A DNA stretch of 64,000 bases from Desulfobulbus sp. GTDB lineage: Bacteria; Desulfobacterota; Desulfobulbia; Desulfobulbales; Desulfobulbaceae. The notes beneath the pieces are model-generated. The model saw nothing but the letters and a program-made list of their open reading frames with translations. It searched no databases and was not told where the DNA came from. Position 1 is the first letter of the stretch; the number at the start of each line of letters is the position of its first letter. Position numbers and translations under genes: made by a program. Below are positions 34,601 to 41,958 of this stretch, one piece after another. The stretch spans positions 96,181-160,180 of the forward strand of contig JAITGO010000018.1 in assembly GCA_031280615.1 (NCBI GenBank), in the 5' to 3' direction.

Positions 34601-34850
34601 AGCCTTTTTCCAGGGCGGCGTAATAGCCGGCGAACTGAAACTGATGCCGCCATTTGAGTTGTAGGCGAACCACCTCCAGGGAGCCGTCGTTGGCGGCAAG
34701 CGCCGGATAGACACCGATCGCCACGGTCAGCAGCAGCGGCAGCAACAGGTACGGGCGGCACCACGCCAACCGGCGTTCATGGCCGGGGCTCCTTTTCCAC
34801 TTCGCGGCCATTGCCGCGATCCTTTCTTTCACGACCCTGCCATCACTCAT
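31605..34850 (-). CDS. NMT1/THI5-type periplasmic sensor with PAS-PAS-GGDEF-EAL (c-di-GMP turnover)
   Basis: A 1081-residue inner-membrane signalling protein. After a first membrane helix (about residues 30-50) comes a solute-binding NMT1-like domain (LQLKWRHQFQFAGYYAALEKGYF, cited here only to its first 20 residues: LQLKWRHQFQFAGYYAALEK), with GYMSVDRWQAIAETYVRLG near its end. A second helix (about 335-360) and two PAS domains follow (about 385-505 and 510-625). GGDEF is intact (RQGGDEFLVLL) with an inhibitory-site RxxD (RASD) five residues before it. EAL is intact (GAEALVRW, ELTESILMDD, DDFGTGYSSL, AEGIETEAQL). Both synthesis and hydrolysis of c-di-GMP are therefore possible. The start has AGGGGG five bases upstream. 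Confidence 0.9.
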   Translation of the reverse strand: MSDGRVVKERIAAMAAKWKRSPGHERRLAWCRPYLLLPLLLTVAIGVYPALAANDGSLEVVRLQLKWRHQFQFAGYYAALEKGYFRDAGLEVELLEGRLELDIGRHLLSGQAEFGVMSPAVLLERRQGRPLVVMAAIFQHSASVILADKKSGVRSPRDLVGKRVMFARENDPEHLAMLTKEGIALKSLHMLPHTWQVDGLLDGSVDAQTAYLPNEPFLLRELGGEPVLIKPTQYGIDFYGDCLVTSEREVRQHPERVEAFRRAVLRGWGYAMNNPEEIARLIQSRYSQEKSLESLLHEAEAMRELINPNLVEIGYMSVDRWQAIAETYVRLGFMPAGYDLKGLMYDELRQEMEAERQGIILLVAEMLGGVLLVGCGIGWILLLFNSRLSREVQKRTADLAASEQSFRTFFEMASVGVAEIDTLSGRFLQINVRFCELVGYTEEEMLSRSLAEITLPEDCERNRQLRHDLVDGTLPEFTIEERLLHRNGQAVWVIVTVSPLWRAGEPPGCCLAVVRDISKRKRAEEELLFAAKVFEHSIEGIMVTDQEGTILQVNPAFTQITGYSAEEAVGNTPKLLKSNRHEPSFYRTMWEQLGRDGQWSGEIWNRRRDGEVYPEWQTVNAVRNPLGQVTNYVCIFHDISELKRQQEALEHQAQHDALTGLPNRVLFNDRLQMALARMRRKASRLALLFLDLDNFKHINDSFGHTAGDNLLMAMSRRLKGQLRASDTLARQGGDEFLVLLPEIGTAEDAGLIATRLLECLRVPFFHENIEYYVSASIGVTIAPDDGANIDDLIKNADIAMYRAKKQGRDSYQFFTSELDSHMLRRFYLESNLRKSIELEEFELYYQPQVSGATGRIVGAEALVRWRHEGMLVSPAEFIPLAEESGLILALGNWVLRTAVRQVKAWQDAGYELNVSVNISSRQFASQQLPIVLRDVLVDTGLKPGRIYFELTESILMDDVGRAQRLLEELRPLGGKFYLDDFGTGYSSLSYLKRLALDGLKIDRAFIHDLEDDAGSRAIAAAIVSLAETLGLTVVAEGIETEAQLAILRGMSKNMLIQGYLASPPVPVEQMTSLLARGERLL

Positions 34851-35040
34851 GGCACCCCCTGGCGCCCCTGCCCGTATCTCAGCAAATAGTTGCAGAACCC
34901 CTGCCGTCACTCCCCCAGACGCGCCGATACCCACGCACGACAGGATGCTGCGCCCACCTCTCGAAAGCACCATCAGAAAAAGATGAAAAAATAATGATAA
35001 CAGATAGTAGGGTGGGATGCAAGCCGAGGGCGCCACCCCC

Positions 35041-36180
35041 TCAAATGAATCGTTTGATCAACTCGGCGCAGACCGTATCGACATTGACGGCCGTGACCGA
35101 CCACTGCTCGACATACCGCAGAGCCTGCCGCCGCAGCGATGGATTCCGGCAATCGTCCAGCTTCCGGAACAGCCCGGTCCGCCGCCCGATCCGGTAGAGC
35201 ATCTGCTCCTCCGGGTCCATGGCCAGAAAACGGTGGATCACGGCCATCATCCGATCGCGGTCCGCGGGCAGGACACCGTCGACTTCCTCGAACAGATTGA
35301 GGATATGATCGCTCCTGATGCGGCTGACGATGCCGCTCAGCGCTTGCAGGAAAAGAAGCAGTTCCTCGGCGATTTCCAGGTCGTTGAGCGGGTCGAAGCG
35401 GCCGGCGGCGCGCTCGCGGGCCAGGATCAGGCCGTCCGGCAGGGCCAGGCTGCGCAGGCGGATGAAGTCGGGATCAATGCGGTTGAGCGCCTCGGCGCTG
35501 TCCAGGGCGTGTTGCCGCGACAGGGCCCGCCCGCCCAGGCCGGGCATGAAATACTCGGACAGCTCGATCCCGGCCGCTTTCACCTTGCGTCCGGCAACGA
35601 TGTGGGCCGCCCGATCCGCCCCCTTGCCCACCCTGCCCAATACCGCATCGCAGCCCGATTCCAGGCCGATATGGATGCGGTTGAGGCCGGCGGCGGCGAG
35701 CCGGGCCAAATCGATATCGGCGATGCGGGCGATGGTTTGGGAGCGGGCATAGGAGGTGATCCGCTCGATGCCGGGAAAGGAGGAGGTGAGATGGGTGAGG
35801 ATGGCGGCCAGTTGATCGGGGCGGAGAATCAGGCTGTTCGAATCCTGGAGAAAGACCGACCGGCAACCGGCGGCCAGCCAGTTGCGGGCCGCGTGCAGGG
35901 CCAGCCAGTCGTTTTCCTCCCGCTGCGAATCGAGGGCGGGCAAACCGTTCTCGCCATCCGCCAGCCGTTGCCGTAACACAGTGACCCACCGGTGGATCGC
36001 ATCGATGTCGCGCAGGACATGCGCCACAGGCCGCCGGCTGAAGCGCTCTCCCTTGTACAGGCCGCAGAAGGTGCAGCGGTTCCAGGGGCAATTGCGGGTC
36101 ACCCTGATGAGCAGGCTGTCGCTTTCGCTGGGCGGCCGGATCGGCCCCTGTTCAAATCCTCGATACGACTCCTCGTTCAT
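35041..36180 (-). CDS. Radical SAM protein with CX4CX2C cluster motif
   Basis: A 379-residue radical SAM enzyme. The cluster motif is RNCPWNRCTFCGLYKG (residues about 29-44): the first two cysteines are separated by four residues rather than the canonical three. Downstream blocks typical of the fold include FLQDSNSLILRPDQL, ITSYARSQTIARI, GLNRIHIGLESGCDAVL and GIELSEYFMPGLGG. The C-terminal quarter is helical. Substrate is unknown; the family is common in Desulfobacterota and Geobacter-like genomes as far as I know. ATG at 36180 has AGGAGG seven bases upstream; ATG at 36186 is too close to it. It is divergent from the Nudix gene. Confidence 0.82.
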   Translation of the reverse strand: MNEESYRGFEQGPIRPPSESDSLLIRVTRNCPWNRCTFCGLYKGERFSRRPVAHVLRDIDAIHRWVTVLRQRLADGENGLPALDSQREENDWLALHAARNWLAAGCRSVFLQDSNSLILRPDQLAAILTHLTSSFPGIERITSYARSQTIARIADIDLARLAAAGLNRIHIGLESGCDAVLGRVGKGADRAAHIVAGRKVKAAGIELSEYFMPGLGGRALSRQHALDSAEALNRIDPDFIRLRSLALPDGLILARERAAGRFDPLNDLEIAEELLLFLQALSGIVSRIRSDHILNLFEEVDGVLPADRDRMMAVIHRFLAMDPEEQMLYRIGRRTGLFRKLDDCRNPSLRRQALRYVEQWSVTAVNVDTVCAELIKRFI

Positions 36181-36341
36181 GCCCATGCCTCCTCGTTCGA
36201 ATGCACGATCCGGCCGCGGCCGACCGACCGCCCAAGCCATGGCCGGGTGCAGCTCCCGGACCGATGCTCGACAAAATTGTCCGCCGAAATAATAGTATAG
36301 ACATACCTTCCTTAGCCCACCCTGGCGGCACGATCAATAGT

Positions 36342-36351
36342 GTGGTATAAA
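36342..36351 (+). promoter_or_regulatory. Extended -10 immediately before the Nudix gene
   Basis: TGTGGTATAAA contains the extended -10 TGGTATAAA ending at 36351. The expected start of transcription, about seven bases downstream, falls on the ATG at 36359. There is no Shine-Dalgarno, so the mRNA may be leaderless. Confidence 0.5.
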
Positions 36352-36358
36352 GCAGAAC

Positions 36359-36886
36359 ATGAAATCAGCATTCCAAACCGAAGCGGCCGTGGCCACCATC
36401 ATCGCCCAAGGGCCGATTCCCGAAGTACTGGTGCTCAAGCGCAAGGCCAATCCGGACGATCCCTGGTCGGGTCATTACGCCTTTCCCGGAGGGCGGCGCA
36501 ACCACGCCGATTCCTCACTGCTGGATACCTGCATCCGCGAAACCTACGAAGAGTGCGGCATTCTGCTTTCCATCCGCAACCTGGTCAAAGAGTATCCGGT
36601 CCGCCAGGCCGGGAATTATCTCAACCGACCGGTGCCGGTCACCCCCTATCTGTTCGAGCTGTCCGAACATCCGTCCATCCGGCTGCAGAAGGCGGAGATC
36701 AGCTGCCACGAATGGCTGGACCTGGACTATCTCGGCGATACCGACAACGTCATCAAGCGCCCGATGAGTCCGCGCAGCCCCGATATATTGTACCCCTGCA
36801 TCCCGGCGACGGAAGGGTTTATCTGGGGGTTCACCTACGAAACCCTGATGGTGGTGATCGCCGACCGTTACCCTCGTATTTCCTGA
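36359..36886 (+). CDS. Nudix hydrolase, CoA pyrophosphatase-like
   Basis: A 175-residue cytoplasmic hydrolase of nucleoside-diphosphate-linked substrates. The Nudix box is AFPGGRRNHADSSLLDTC followed by IRETYEECGI (REXXEE intact, residues about 59-66). The FPGGRRxxxDxxLLxTxxRE form resembles the CoA/NADH pyrophosphatase group. The ATG has no Shine-Dalgarno and sits at the predicted transcription start. It is divergent from the radical SAM gene and has no obvious downstream partner. Confidence 0.85.
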   Translation: MKSAFQTEAAVATIIAQGPIPEVLVLKRKANPDDPWSGHYAFPGGRRNHADSSLLDTCIRETYEECGILLSIRNLVKEYPVRQAGNYLNRPVPVTPYLFELSEHPSIRLQKAEISCHEWLDLDYLGDTDNVIKRPMSPRSPDILYPCIPATEGFIWGFTYETLMVVIADRYPRIS

Positions 36887-37248
36887 AAAATATCGACGGG
36901 GCCCCAGGCGGGTCCAGCCGCAAAGAGCGCTTGACTTTTTACCCGTTGACTTGTATCAATATCGGCGGATTTGAGAGGGGATTTGTCTTTTTGGCCGGGG
37001 CGTTCAAGAATGCAATGCAGTTTTTCGCCTCCCCGGAAACGGCCCTGCGGAGGCGTTCCGCGTTCCGCTCGGTCGTTCCAGCCCATTCCAGCATGTCCCA
37101 GTTTTCATCTCCTGCATCAGACCTTGCTGCACCAGTTGTGCCACTTCTTGATCGATATCCTGCACCCAGGAAACGAAGAGTAACGTCACGGTAGATTGCC
37201 AATTTTTTTGGTCTACTAATTGTTCGATTCAACCACAAGGAGCAACAA
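36887..37248 (+). promoter_or_regulatory. mdh upstream region with a strong sigma70-type promoter and long leader
   Basis: TTGACT (36931-36936), a 17-base spacer and TATCAA (36954-36959) make a good promoter about 290 bases before the mdh start. No gene is supported in the leader: short open frames on both strands have no ribosome-binding site or family resemblance. AAGGAG precedes the mdh ATG. Confidence 0.55.
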
Positions 37249-38229
37249 ATGAAAGCACCCGTACGCGTAGCAGTAACCGGAGCTGCCGGCCAGATCAGCT
37301 ATTCCCTTATTTTCCGTATCGCCAGCGGCAGCATGCTCGGCCCGGATCAGCCCGTCATCCTCCAGCTGCTGGAGATCCCGCCGGCCATGGGCGCCCTGCA
37401 GGGCGTGCTGATGGAGCTCAACGACTGCGCCTTCCCGCTGGTTGCCGGCGTTATCGCCACCGACGATCCCAATGTTGCTTTCAAAGACGTCGACTTCGCC
37501 CTGCTGGTCGGTTCCCGTCCCCGCGGTCCGGGCATGGAGCGTTCCGATCTGCTCAACGCCAACGGCGCCATCTTCACCGTCCAGGGCAAGGCCCTGAGCG
37601 ATAACGCCAAGCCCAACGTCAGGATCCTGGTGGTCGGCAACCCGGCCAACACCAACGCCCTGATCTGCATGAAGAACGCCCCGAAACTCAATCCGCGCCA
37701 CGTGACCGCCATGATGCGTCTGGACCACAACCGGGCCATGTCGCAAATCGCCGAGAAAACCGGCACCCACTCCACCAAGGTGGAGAAGGTCGTGGTCTGG
37801 GGTAACCATTCCTCCACCCAGTATCCGGACATCAGCTATGCAACCGCTGATGGCAAGGCAGTCAAATCACTGGTCAGCGACGAGTGGAACAAGAGCGATT
37901 TCATCCCGACCGTTCAGCAGCGCGGCGCCGCCATCATCAAGGCCCGTGGTGCTTCCTCCGCCGCTTCCGCCGCTTCCGCCGCGGTCGACCACATGAGAAA
38001 CTGGGCCTTGGGCAGCAACGGCCAGTGGGTCAGCATGGGCGTATTCAGCAAGGGCAACCCCTACGGCGTGGATGAGGATCTGATCTTCGCCTTCCCGATC
38101 GTTTGCGAGAACGGCGACTGGAAGATCGTCCCCGGTCTGGAGATCAGCGACTACAGCCGCGAGATGATCAAGAAGACCGAAGGCGAGCTGCAGAGCGAAA
38201 GAGCAGCGGTCGTCGATCACATCAAGTAA
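37249..38229 (+). CDS. mdh: Malate dehydrogenase
   Basis: Mdh interconverts malate and oxaloacetate with NAD(H). The 326-residue protein is of the cytosolic-type MDH group: nucleotide loop [12 protein letters not shown] (residues 9-20), substrate arginines in [33 protein letters not shown] and catalytic His in [11 protein letters not shown]. An alanine/serine-rich stretch ([10 protein letters not shown]) lies before the last helices. A strong terminator follows, so it is monocistronic with its own promoter at 36931. In a sulphate-reducer-like host it would serve the central propionate/TCA route (inference). Confidence 0.95.
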   Translation: MKAPVRVAVTGAAGQISYSLIFRIASGSMLGPDQPVILQLLEIPPAMGALQGVLMELNDCAFPLVAGVIATDDPNVAFKDVDFALLVGSRPRGPGMERSDLLNANGAIFTVQGKALSDNAKPNVRILVVGNPANTNALICMKNAPKLNPRHVTAMMRLDHNRAMSQIAEKTGTHSTKVEKVVVWGNHSSTQYPDISYATADGKAVKSLVSDEWNKSDFIPTVQQRGAAIIKARGASSAASAASAAVDHMRNWALGSNGQWVSMGVFSKGNPYGVDEDLIFAFPIVCENGDWKIVPGLEISDYSREMIKKTEGELQSERAAVVDHIK

Positions 38230-38261
38230 GAATCGGCTCGTCGATTCACGACGATCTCAAG

Positions 38262-38290
38262 GGGCGCCCGTGTGGGCGCCCTTTTTTTTT
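38262..38290 (+). terminator. Terminator of mdh
   Basis: Perfect stem GGGCGCCC-GTGT-GGGCGCCC followed by nine T. Confidence 0.95.
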
Positions 38291-38309
38291 ATCCTGTCTC
38301 TTCGCTGCC

Positions 38310-38339
38310 TTGACAAAACGAGGCGTCGCCAGCTACGCT
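38310..38339 (+). promoter_or_regulatory. Promoter of the LysM gene
   Basis: A perfect -35 TTGACA (38310-38315), an 18-base spacer and TACGCT (38334-38339), 33 bases before the ATG. Confidence 0.55.
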
Positions 38340-38371
38340 CCTTGCACGACCAGTTTACGCAAGGGGGACGC

Positions 38372-39433
38372 ATGAACACCACCATCGTCACAACCATCGA
38401 GGCTTTGCTTGCGGCGGGCCGGGTTGTGGAAGCCAAGGCCCTGCTCATCCCAAAGGAGCTTTCCCAAAGCGGGGAAGAACTGCGCGAATGCATCGCGGAA
38501 ATCGAGCGGCGGCTGGCCCAGGCGGAAGCCCTGGTGGCCCAGGCCGTGGCGATAGAACGCGAAGGCAGGATCGAAGAGGCCAAGGCCCTGTATGAATCGG
38601 TGCTGCCAATCGTCGCCGATTTTCCCGGCATCAACGAGCACCTCGGCCGCATCGAAGAAGCCCTGGACCTTACCCGCGCGGTGCAGCGCAGGGGCGAACG
38701 GCTGCGGCACTCCCGTGCCGAGAGCTCGGGCAAGATCGGCAAAAAGCACCGGCCAATCTGGACGGTTTTGCGAATAGGCGTGGCGATCGTACTCCTGCTG
38801 TTGGCCGTGACCATGCGGCAAAAAAACGGATCCGAGAAAAAACAAAGCGAGGCAACGCCACCCGCAGTCGCGCCGCACACCGCAACCGTGCCGCCGCCCT
38901 CGTCCACGCCGGACAGTCCGTCCCCATCGGTTGCCGCCAGGAGCACACCTGCCCCGCCCGCCACCGAGCAACCGCAACCGCACCAGCCGCCACCTGCGCC
39001 GGACAAGACGCCGGTCCGCGATCCCGAACAGCCGCAGCACCGGGAATCGCCCCTTCCCGCGACTGACGTCGTCCCGCAGGCGCCCCAAACTCCCGCTCCG
39101 CCACCGGTAGCAGACGTTCCCCCGGTTCCGGCGGCACCTCCGCCAACCGCAGCGCCGCCGACCGGCGATCAGCCGACCGAGCTCTTCTACACCGTGCGCC
39201 GAACCGATTCCCTCAGCTCGATTGCCAGACACGAGCTCTGCGATGAAACGGCCTGGCAGCAGATCTACCAACTCAACCGGGACAGAATCGACGATCCCGA
39301 CCAGGTGGTGCCCGGCATGGCCCTGCGCCTGACCGGTCTGGAAAATCGCTGTCCCCCGGCGCATCACCCGGCTTCCCGAGCGGGCAATCCGGCAGCCGAG
39401 AAAACAGGCGGGGAGGAAAAAACCAACCATTGA
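38372..39433 (+). CDS. LysM-domain membrane-anchored protein with helical N-terminus
   Basis: A 353-residue protein. Residues 1-110 are helical and TPR-like (EALLAAGRVVEAKALL, EREGRIEEAKALYESVL). One transmembrane helix follows (about 128-146), then a Pro-rich spacer of about 110 residues and a C-terminal LysM (LFYTVRRTDSLSSIARHELC to VVPGMALRLTG, about 270-320). LysM binds peptidoglycan or chitin-like glycans, so the C-terminus is presumably periplasmic and the TPR-like part cytoplasmic. AAGGGGG precedes the ATG. Its last 70 bases overlap the 3' end of the convergent rluA-like gene. Confidence 0.75.
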   Translation: MNTTIVTTIEALLAAGRVVEAKALLIPKELSQSGEELRECIAEIERRLAQAEALVAQAVAIEREGRIEEAKALYESVLPIVADFPGINEHLGRIEEALDLTRAVQRRGERLRHSRAESSGKIGKKHRPIWTVLRIGVAIVLLLLAVTMRQKNGSEKKQSEATPPAVAPHTATVPPPSSTPDSPSPSVAARSTPAPPATEQPQPHQPPPAPDKTPVRDPEQPQHRESPLPATDVVPQAPQTPAPPPVADVPPVPAAPPPTAAPPTGDQPTELFYTVRRTDSLSSIARHELCDETAWQQIYQLNRDRIDDPDQVVPGMALRLTGLENRCPPAHHPASRAGNPAAEKTGGEEKTNH

Positions 39434-40041
39434 CCGGTCGCCGGATGCTCGAAGCGCAGCAGGGCGGAATGGAGGAGGAGTTGCTCGCCGAGTCGGCCCG
39501 TGCCGTAGAGCCGATCGCCGACGATCGGACAGCCCAGCCCCAAAGGATGGCTGGCGTGCAGCCTGAGTTGATGCGTCCGCCCGGTCAGGGGCGTGAATGC
39601 CACCAGGGTCCGGCCCTGCCGCGACTCCAGCTGCCGCCATCGGCTGATCCCCAGCTTGCCCTGGACCGGATCGTACACCTGGCAGGGCCGATTTGCCGGA
39701 TCGAGCCGGAAGCGCAGGGCTATTTCCCCGGCCTCGCCGGCCACCGTCCCATCGAGCAGGGCAAGATACCGTTTCTCCACTCGCCGCTCCGCGAACTGGC
39801 AGGACAGGTGCGCATGGGCCGCTCGGGTCAGCCCCAGCACCATCAAGCCGGAGGTATCCATGTCGAGACGATGCACAGCCGGTTGCTCGATGCACTCCGG
39901 CAGCAGCGTCCGGACGCGGCTGGCCACCGAATCCAGCTTGTCCGGCCCGCGGCCGGGCACCGCCAGCAAGCCGCCCGGCTTGTCGACCACCACGATGTCC
40001 GCATCCCGATACCGGATGCACAGCCCCGCCTGCCCGCTCAT
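39364..40041 (-). CDS. RluA-family RNA pseudouridine synthase
   Basis: A 225-residue pseudouridine synthase. The catalytic Asp is in VHRLDMDTSGLMVLG (Asp in HRLDxxTSG). Other family blocks are VVDKPGGLLAVPG near the start, RVEKRYLALLDG, PLTGRTHQLRLHASHPLG and CPIVGDRLYG. There is no N-terminal S4 domain. Which uridine it modifies cannot be told. It starts with an ATGA overlap with the upstream gene, which resembles the N-terminal half found fused to such synthases elsewhere. Confidence 0.9.
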   Translation of the reverse strand: MSGQAGLCIRYRDADIVVVDKPGGLLAVPGRGPDKLDSVASRVRTLLPECIEQPAVHRLDMDTSGLMVLGLTRAAHAHLSCQFAERRVEKRYLALLDGTVAGEAGEIALRFRLDPANRPCQVYDPVQGKLGISRWRQLESRQGRTLVAFTPLTGRTHQLRLHASHPLGLGCPIVGDRLYGTGRLGEQLLLHSALLRFEHPATGQWLVFSSPPVFSAAGLPAREAG

Positions 40042-40838
40042 CTCAGACCGCACAACTGGAACCCCAGGATCTTGCCGCATTTGGCGGCGCAGGCCGGATA
40101 CAGGCGGCCATGGGTTTTGGTGCCCGAGGCGTTGCTCGCGCCCCAGTAGAATTCGGCCATGCCTTCGGGCCGCAGGCCGTGGCGCACCGCATGCGCGAGC
40201 AATTTTGGCCCGCAGCAATCGCCGGTGCCGGACGGCGGTGCCCCAGGACCGAGAAAGGCTTCGGCCAGCGGCAGGGTTTGGCCACGAAAATTGCGCAGCC
40301 GATAGAGATCGTGGACAGCGCGCATCAGTTGCCGGGAAAGCGCCCTTCTCTCCTGCCGCAGCCGCCGATAGTCGTCCGATTCCCCGGGCAGCAACGCCAT
40401 CTTCGCCCCCAACTGCTTGATGGTTCGCTCCGGCTCCCGCATCAACGCGTCCAGTTCGGTCACGTCGACCAGGGGATCGACCCAACCGGCCGCGTGCCAC
40501 AACCCGTTGACCTGGCCGGAAAAAGCGCGCAGCACCACCTGCCTCCCTTCGCCATCCCGGCAGCACAGCACCCCGAACATCTTGCCGCCGGCCTCGCCGA
40601 ACAACGGCTCGGTCGAACAGCGCGGATCGGCCATGGCTGGCGGCAGATGCCAATCGAGCCGCCGATGAATGCGCAACAGGGACATCAGGCGCAGGCATTC
40701 CACCCGGGCCGGCTCCAAGGGCAACAAATGAACGGTGCGGCAACGCCGGCACCAGCCGCCACTGGCCGGCTCGCCGCCGTCAGCGCATCCGTCCGCCATG
40801 GGGGATGCGGCGACACTCGTGTCCGCAATCGGATTCAT
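40038..40838 (-). CDS. Protein resembling the N-terminal domain of fused RluA-type synthases
   Basis: A 266-residue soluble protein. Blocks KMFGVLCCRDGEGRQVVL, LRAFSGQVNGLWHAAGWVDP and YRRLRQERRALSRQLMRAVH resemble the N-terminal half of long RluA-family proteins known from gammaproteobacteria (from memory, not searched). Two CxxC-like pairs (WCRRCRTVHLL at the start, CAAKCGKILGFQLC at the end) could bind metal. ATG at 40838 forms an ATGA overlap with the DUF2905 stop, and its own stop overlaps the rluA-like start the same way. A split, co-translated two-subunit synthase is inferred. Confidence 0.55.
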   Translation of the reverse strand: MNPIADTSVAASPMADGCADGGEPASGGWCRRCRTVHLLPLEPARVECLRLMSLLRIHRRLDWHLPPAMADPRCSTEPLFGEAGGKMFGVLCCRDGEGRQVVLRAFSGQVNGLWHAAGWVDPLVDVTELDALMREPERTIKQLGAKMALLPGESDDYRRLRQERRALSRQLMRAVHDLYRLRNFRGQTLPLAEAFLGPGAPPSGTGDCCGPKLLAHAVRHGLRPEGMAEFYWGASNASGTKTHGRLYPACAAKCGKILGFQLCGLR

Positions 40839-41035
40839 TTCCGGAACAGCCACAGCACGATGGTCAGCACCAGACTGACCACGATGCAGGTGGTGACCGG
40901 GAAGAAAAAACGGACGTTGTCCCGGACGATGAGAATGTCGCCGGGCAGTCGGCCGAATGGCAGGGTGCGCAGCCAGGGCCAGAGCACGCCGACAACGATG
41001 CAGCCGATGCCGAGCAAGATCAAGGTTTTATTCAT
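40835..41035 (-). CDS. DUF2905 family small membrane protein
   Basis: A 66-residue protein with two transmembrane helices (residues about 4-22 and 45-63) and the DUF2905 core GRLPGDILIVRDNVRFFFP between them. Function is unknown. It overlaps the DMT transporter upstream and the next gene downstream by ATGA, so it is translated in step with both. Confidence 0.9.
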   Translation of the reverse strand: MNKTLILLGIGCIVVGVLWPWLRTLPFGRLPGDILIVRDNVRFFFPVTTCIVVSLVLTIVLWLFRK

Positions 41036-41940
41036 GGCGTTTTTCCTCCCAGGCGCCATCGCCCGGCCTCCTGGCTCAACAACACCCCGGTGAAGACCAA
41101 GGCGCAGGCCAGCCACTGCCACAGGGTCAGCCGTTCCTCAAGAACGAAAAAGCCGAAGACAAGGGAAAACACGGGGATCAGGTTGACAAAGGCGGCGGCC
41201 TGGCTGGCCGGAATGCGGCTGATGCCGAAGTTGTACAGTCCGTAGGCCCCGACGCTGACCACGGTCCCCAGATAGAGCACCACCAGCCAGCCGTCCACCG
41301 ACAAAGGGGCCGACCTCACCTCGGGCAGCAACAGAACCGGAGCGAAGAACAGGGCACCGCCAACCGCCTGCAATCCGGTGAGAAAAAAAGGATGGAGTTC
41401 TTTACTTAACCGTTTCATTAGAATAGTATAGCCAGCCGCGCATACCATGGCCATGAACTCGAAAAAGTTGCCCAACAACGGGTTGGGCGCCTGCGCGGTC
41501 TCCCGGCCGCCCAGGCCGAGCCAGATCGCCCCACCGGCGGCGATCAAGAAACCGCAAACGGTCCGCCGGGTGATTCGCTCGCCCAGAAACACCCCTGCGC
41601 ACAGGCCCACGAGAAGCGGCAGCATGGCAGTGACCATCGCGGCCTGGGATGCCGCGGTGTAGATCAAGGCCGCCGTTTCGAACGAGAAATAAAGGCAGGG
41701 CTCGCAGCCGCACATCAGCAGGATCGGCACGAGATGCCGACGCCGCAGCCCCATGCGGGGCAGCGCTCCCAGCAAAGGAACAAAGCAAAGCGATGCAACC
41801 GCCATGCGTCCGAAAATGACCATGAGAGGATGCATTTTTTGAAAGCTGTATTTCAACGCCACAAACGAACTGCCCCACAGCGCCATTGCCAGCAGCAGGG
41901 CCAAGAAGGGCAACGCTCGTTGCAACCTGACAGAATCCAT
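41032..41940 (-). CDS. EamA/DMT-family transporter
   Basis: A 302-residue inner-membrane protein with ten hydrophobic segments in two EamA repeats. The first repeat has ALWGSSFVALKYSF and FLGERITRRTVCGFLIAAGG; the second has GYTILMKRL and FVLEERLTLWQWLACALVFT. The substrate is unknown; metabolite efflux is usual. Its start is only 18 bases from the divergent start of the repeat protein, so promoters of the two genes must overlap coding sequence. It leads a four-gene chain. Confidence 0.9.
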   Translation of the reverse strand: MDSVRLQRALPFLALLLAMALWGSSFVALKYSFQKMHPLMVIFGRMAVASLCFVPLLGALPRMGLRRRHLVPILLMCGCEPCLYFSFETAALIYTAASQAAMVTAMLPLLVGLCAGVFLGERITRRTVCGFLIAAGGAIWLGLGGRETAQAPNPLLGNFFEFMAMVCAAGYTILMKRLSKELHPFFLTGLQAVGGALFFAPVLLLPEVRSAPLSVDGWLVVLYLGTVVSVGAYGLYNFGISRIPASQAAAFVNLIPVFSLVFGFFVLEERLTLWQWLACALVFTGVLLSQEAGRWRLGGKTP

Positions 41941-41958
41941 CAACCCCCAAACCACACT

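Noticed and set aside
36931..36960. TTGACT and TTGACT at 36931 and 36946 considered as another KdpE array
   Set aside because: Spacing is 15, not 11, and the layout fits a plain -35/-10 promoter.
37219..37236. GTTCGATTCAACC considered as a tRNA T-arm
   Set aside because: No acceptor, D-arm or anticodon arm can be folded around it; it is the mdh leader.
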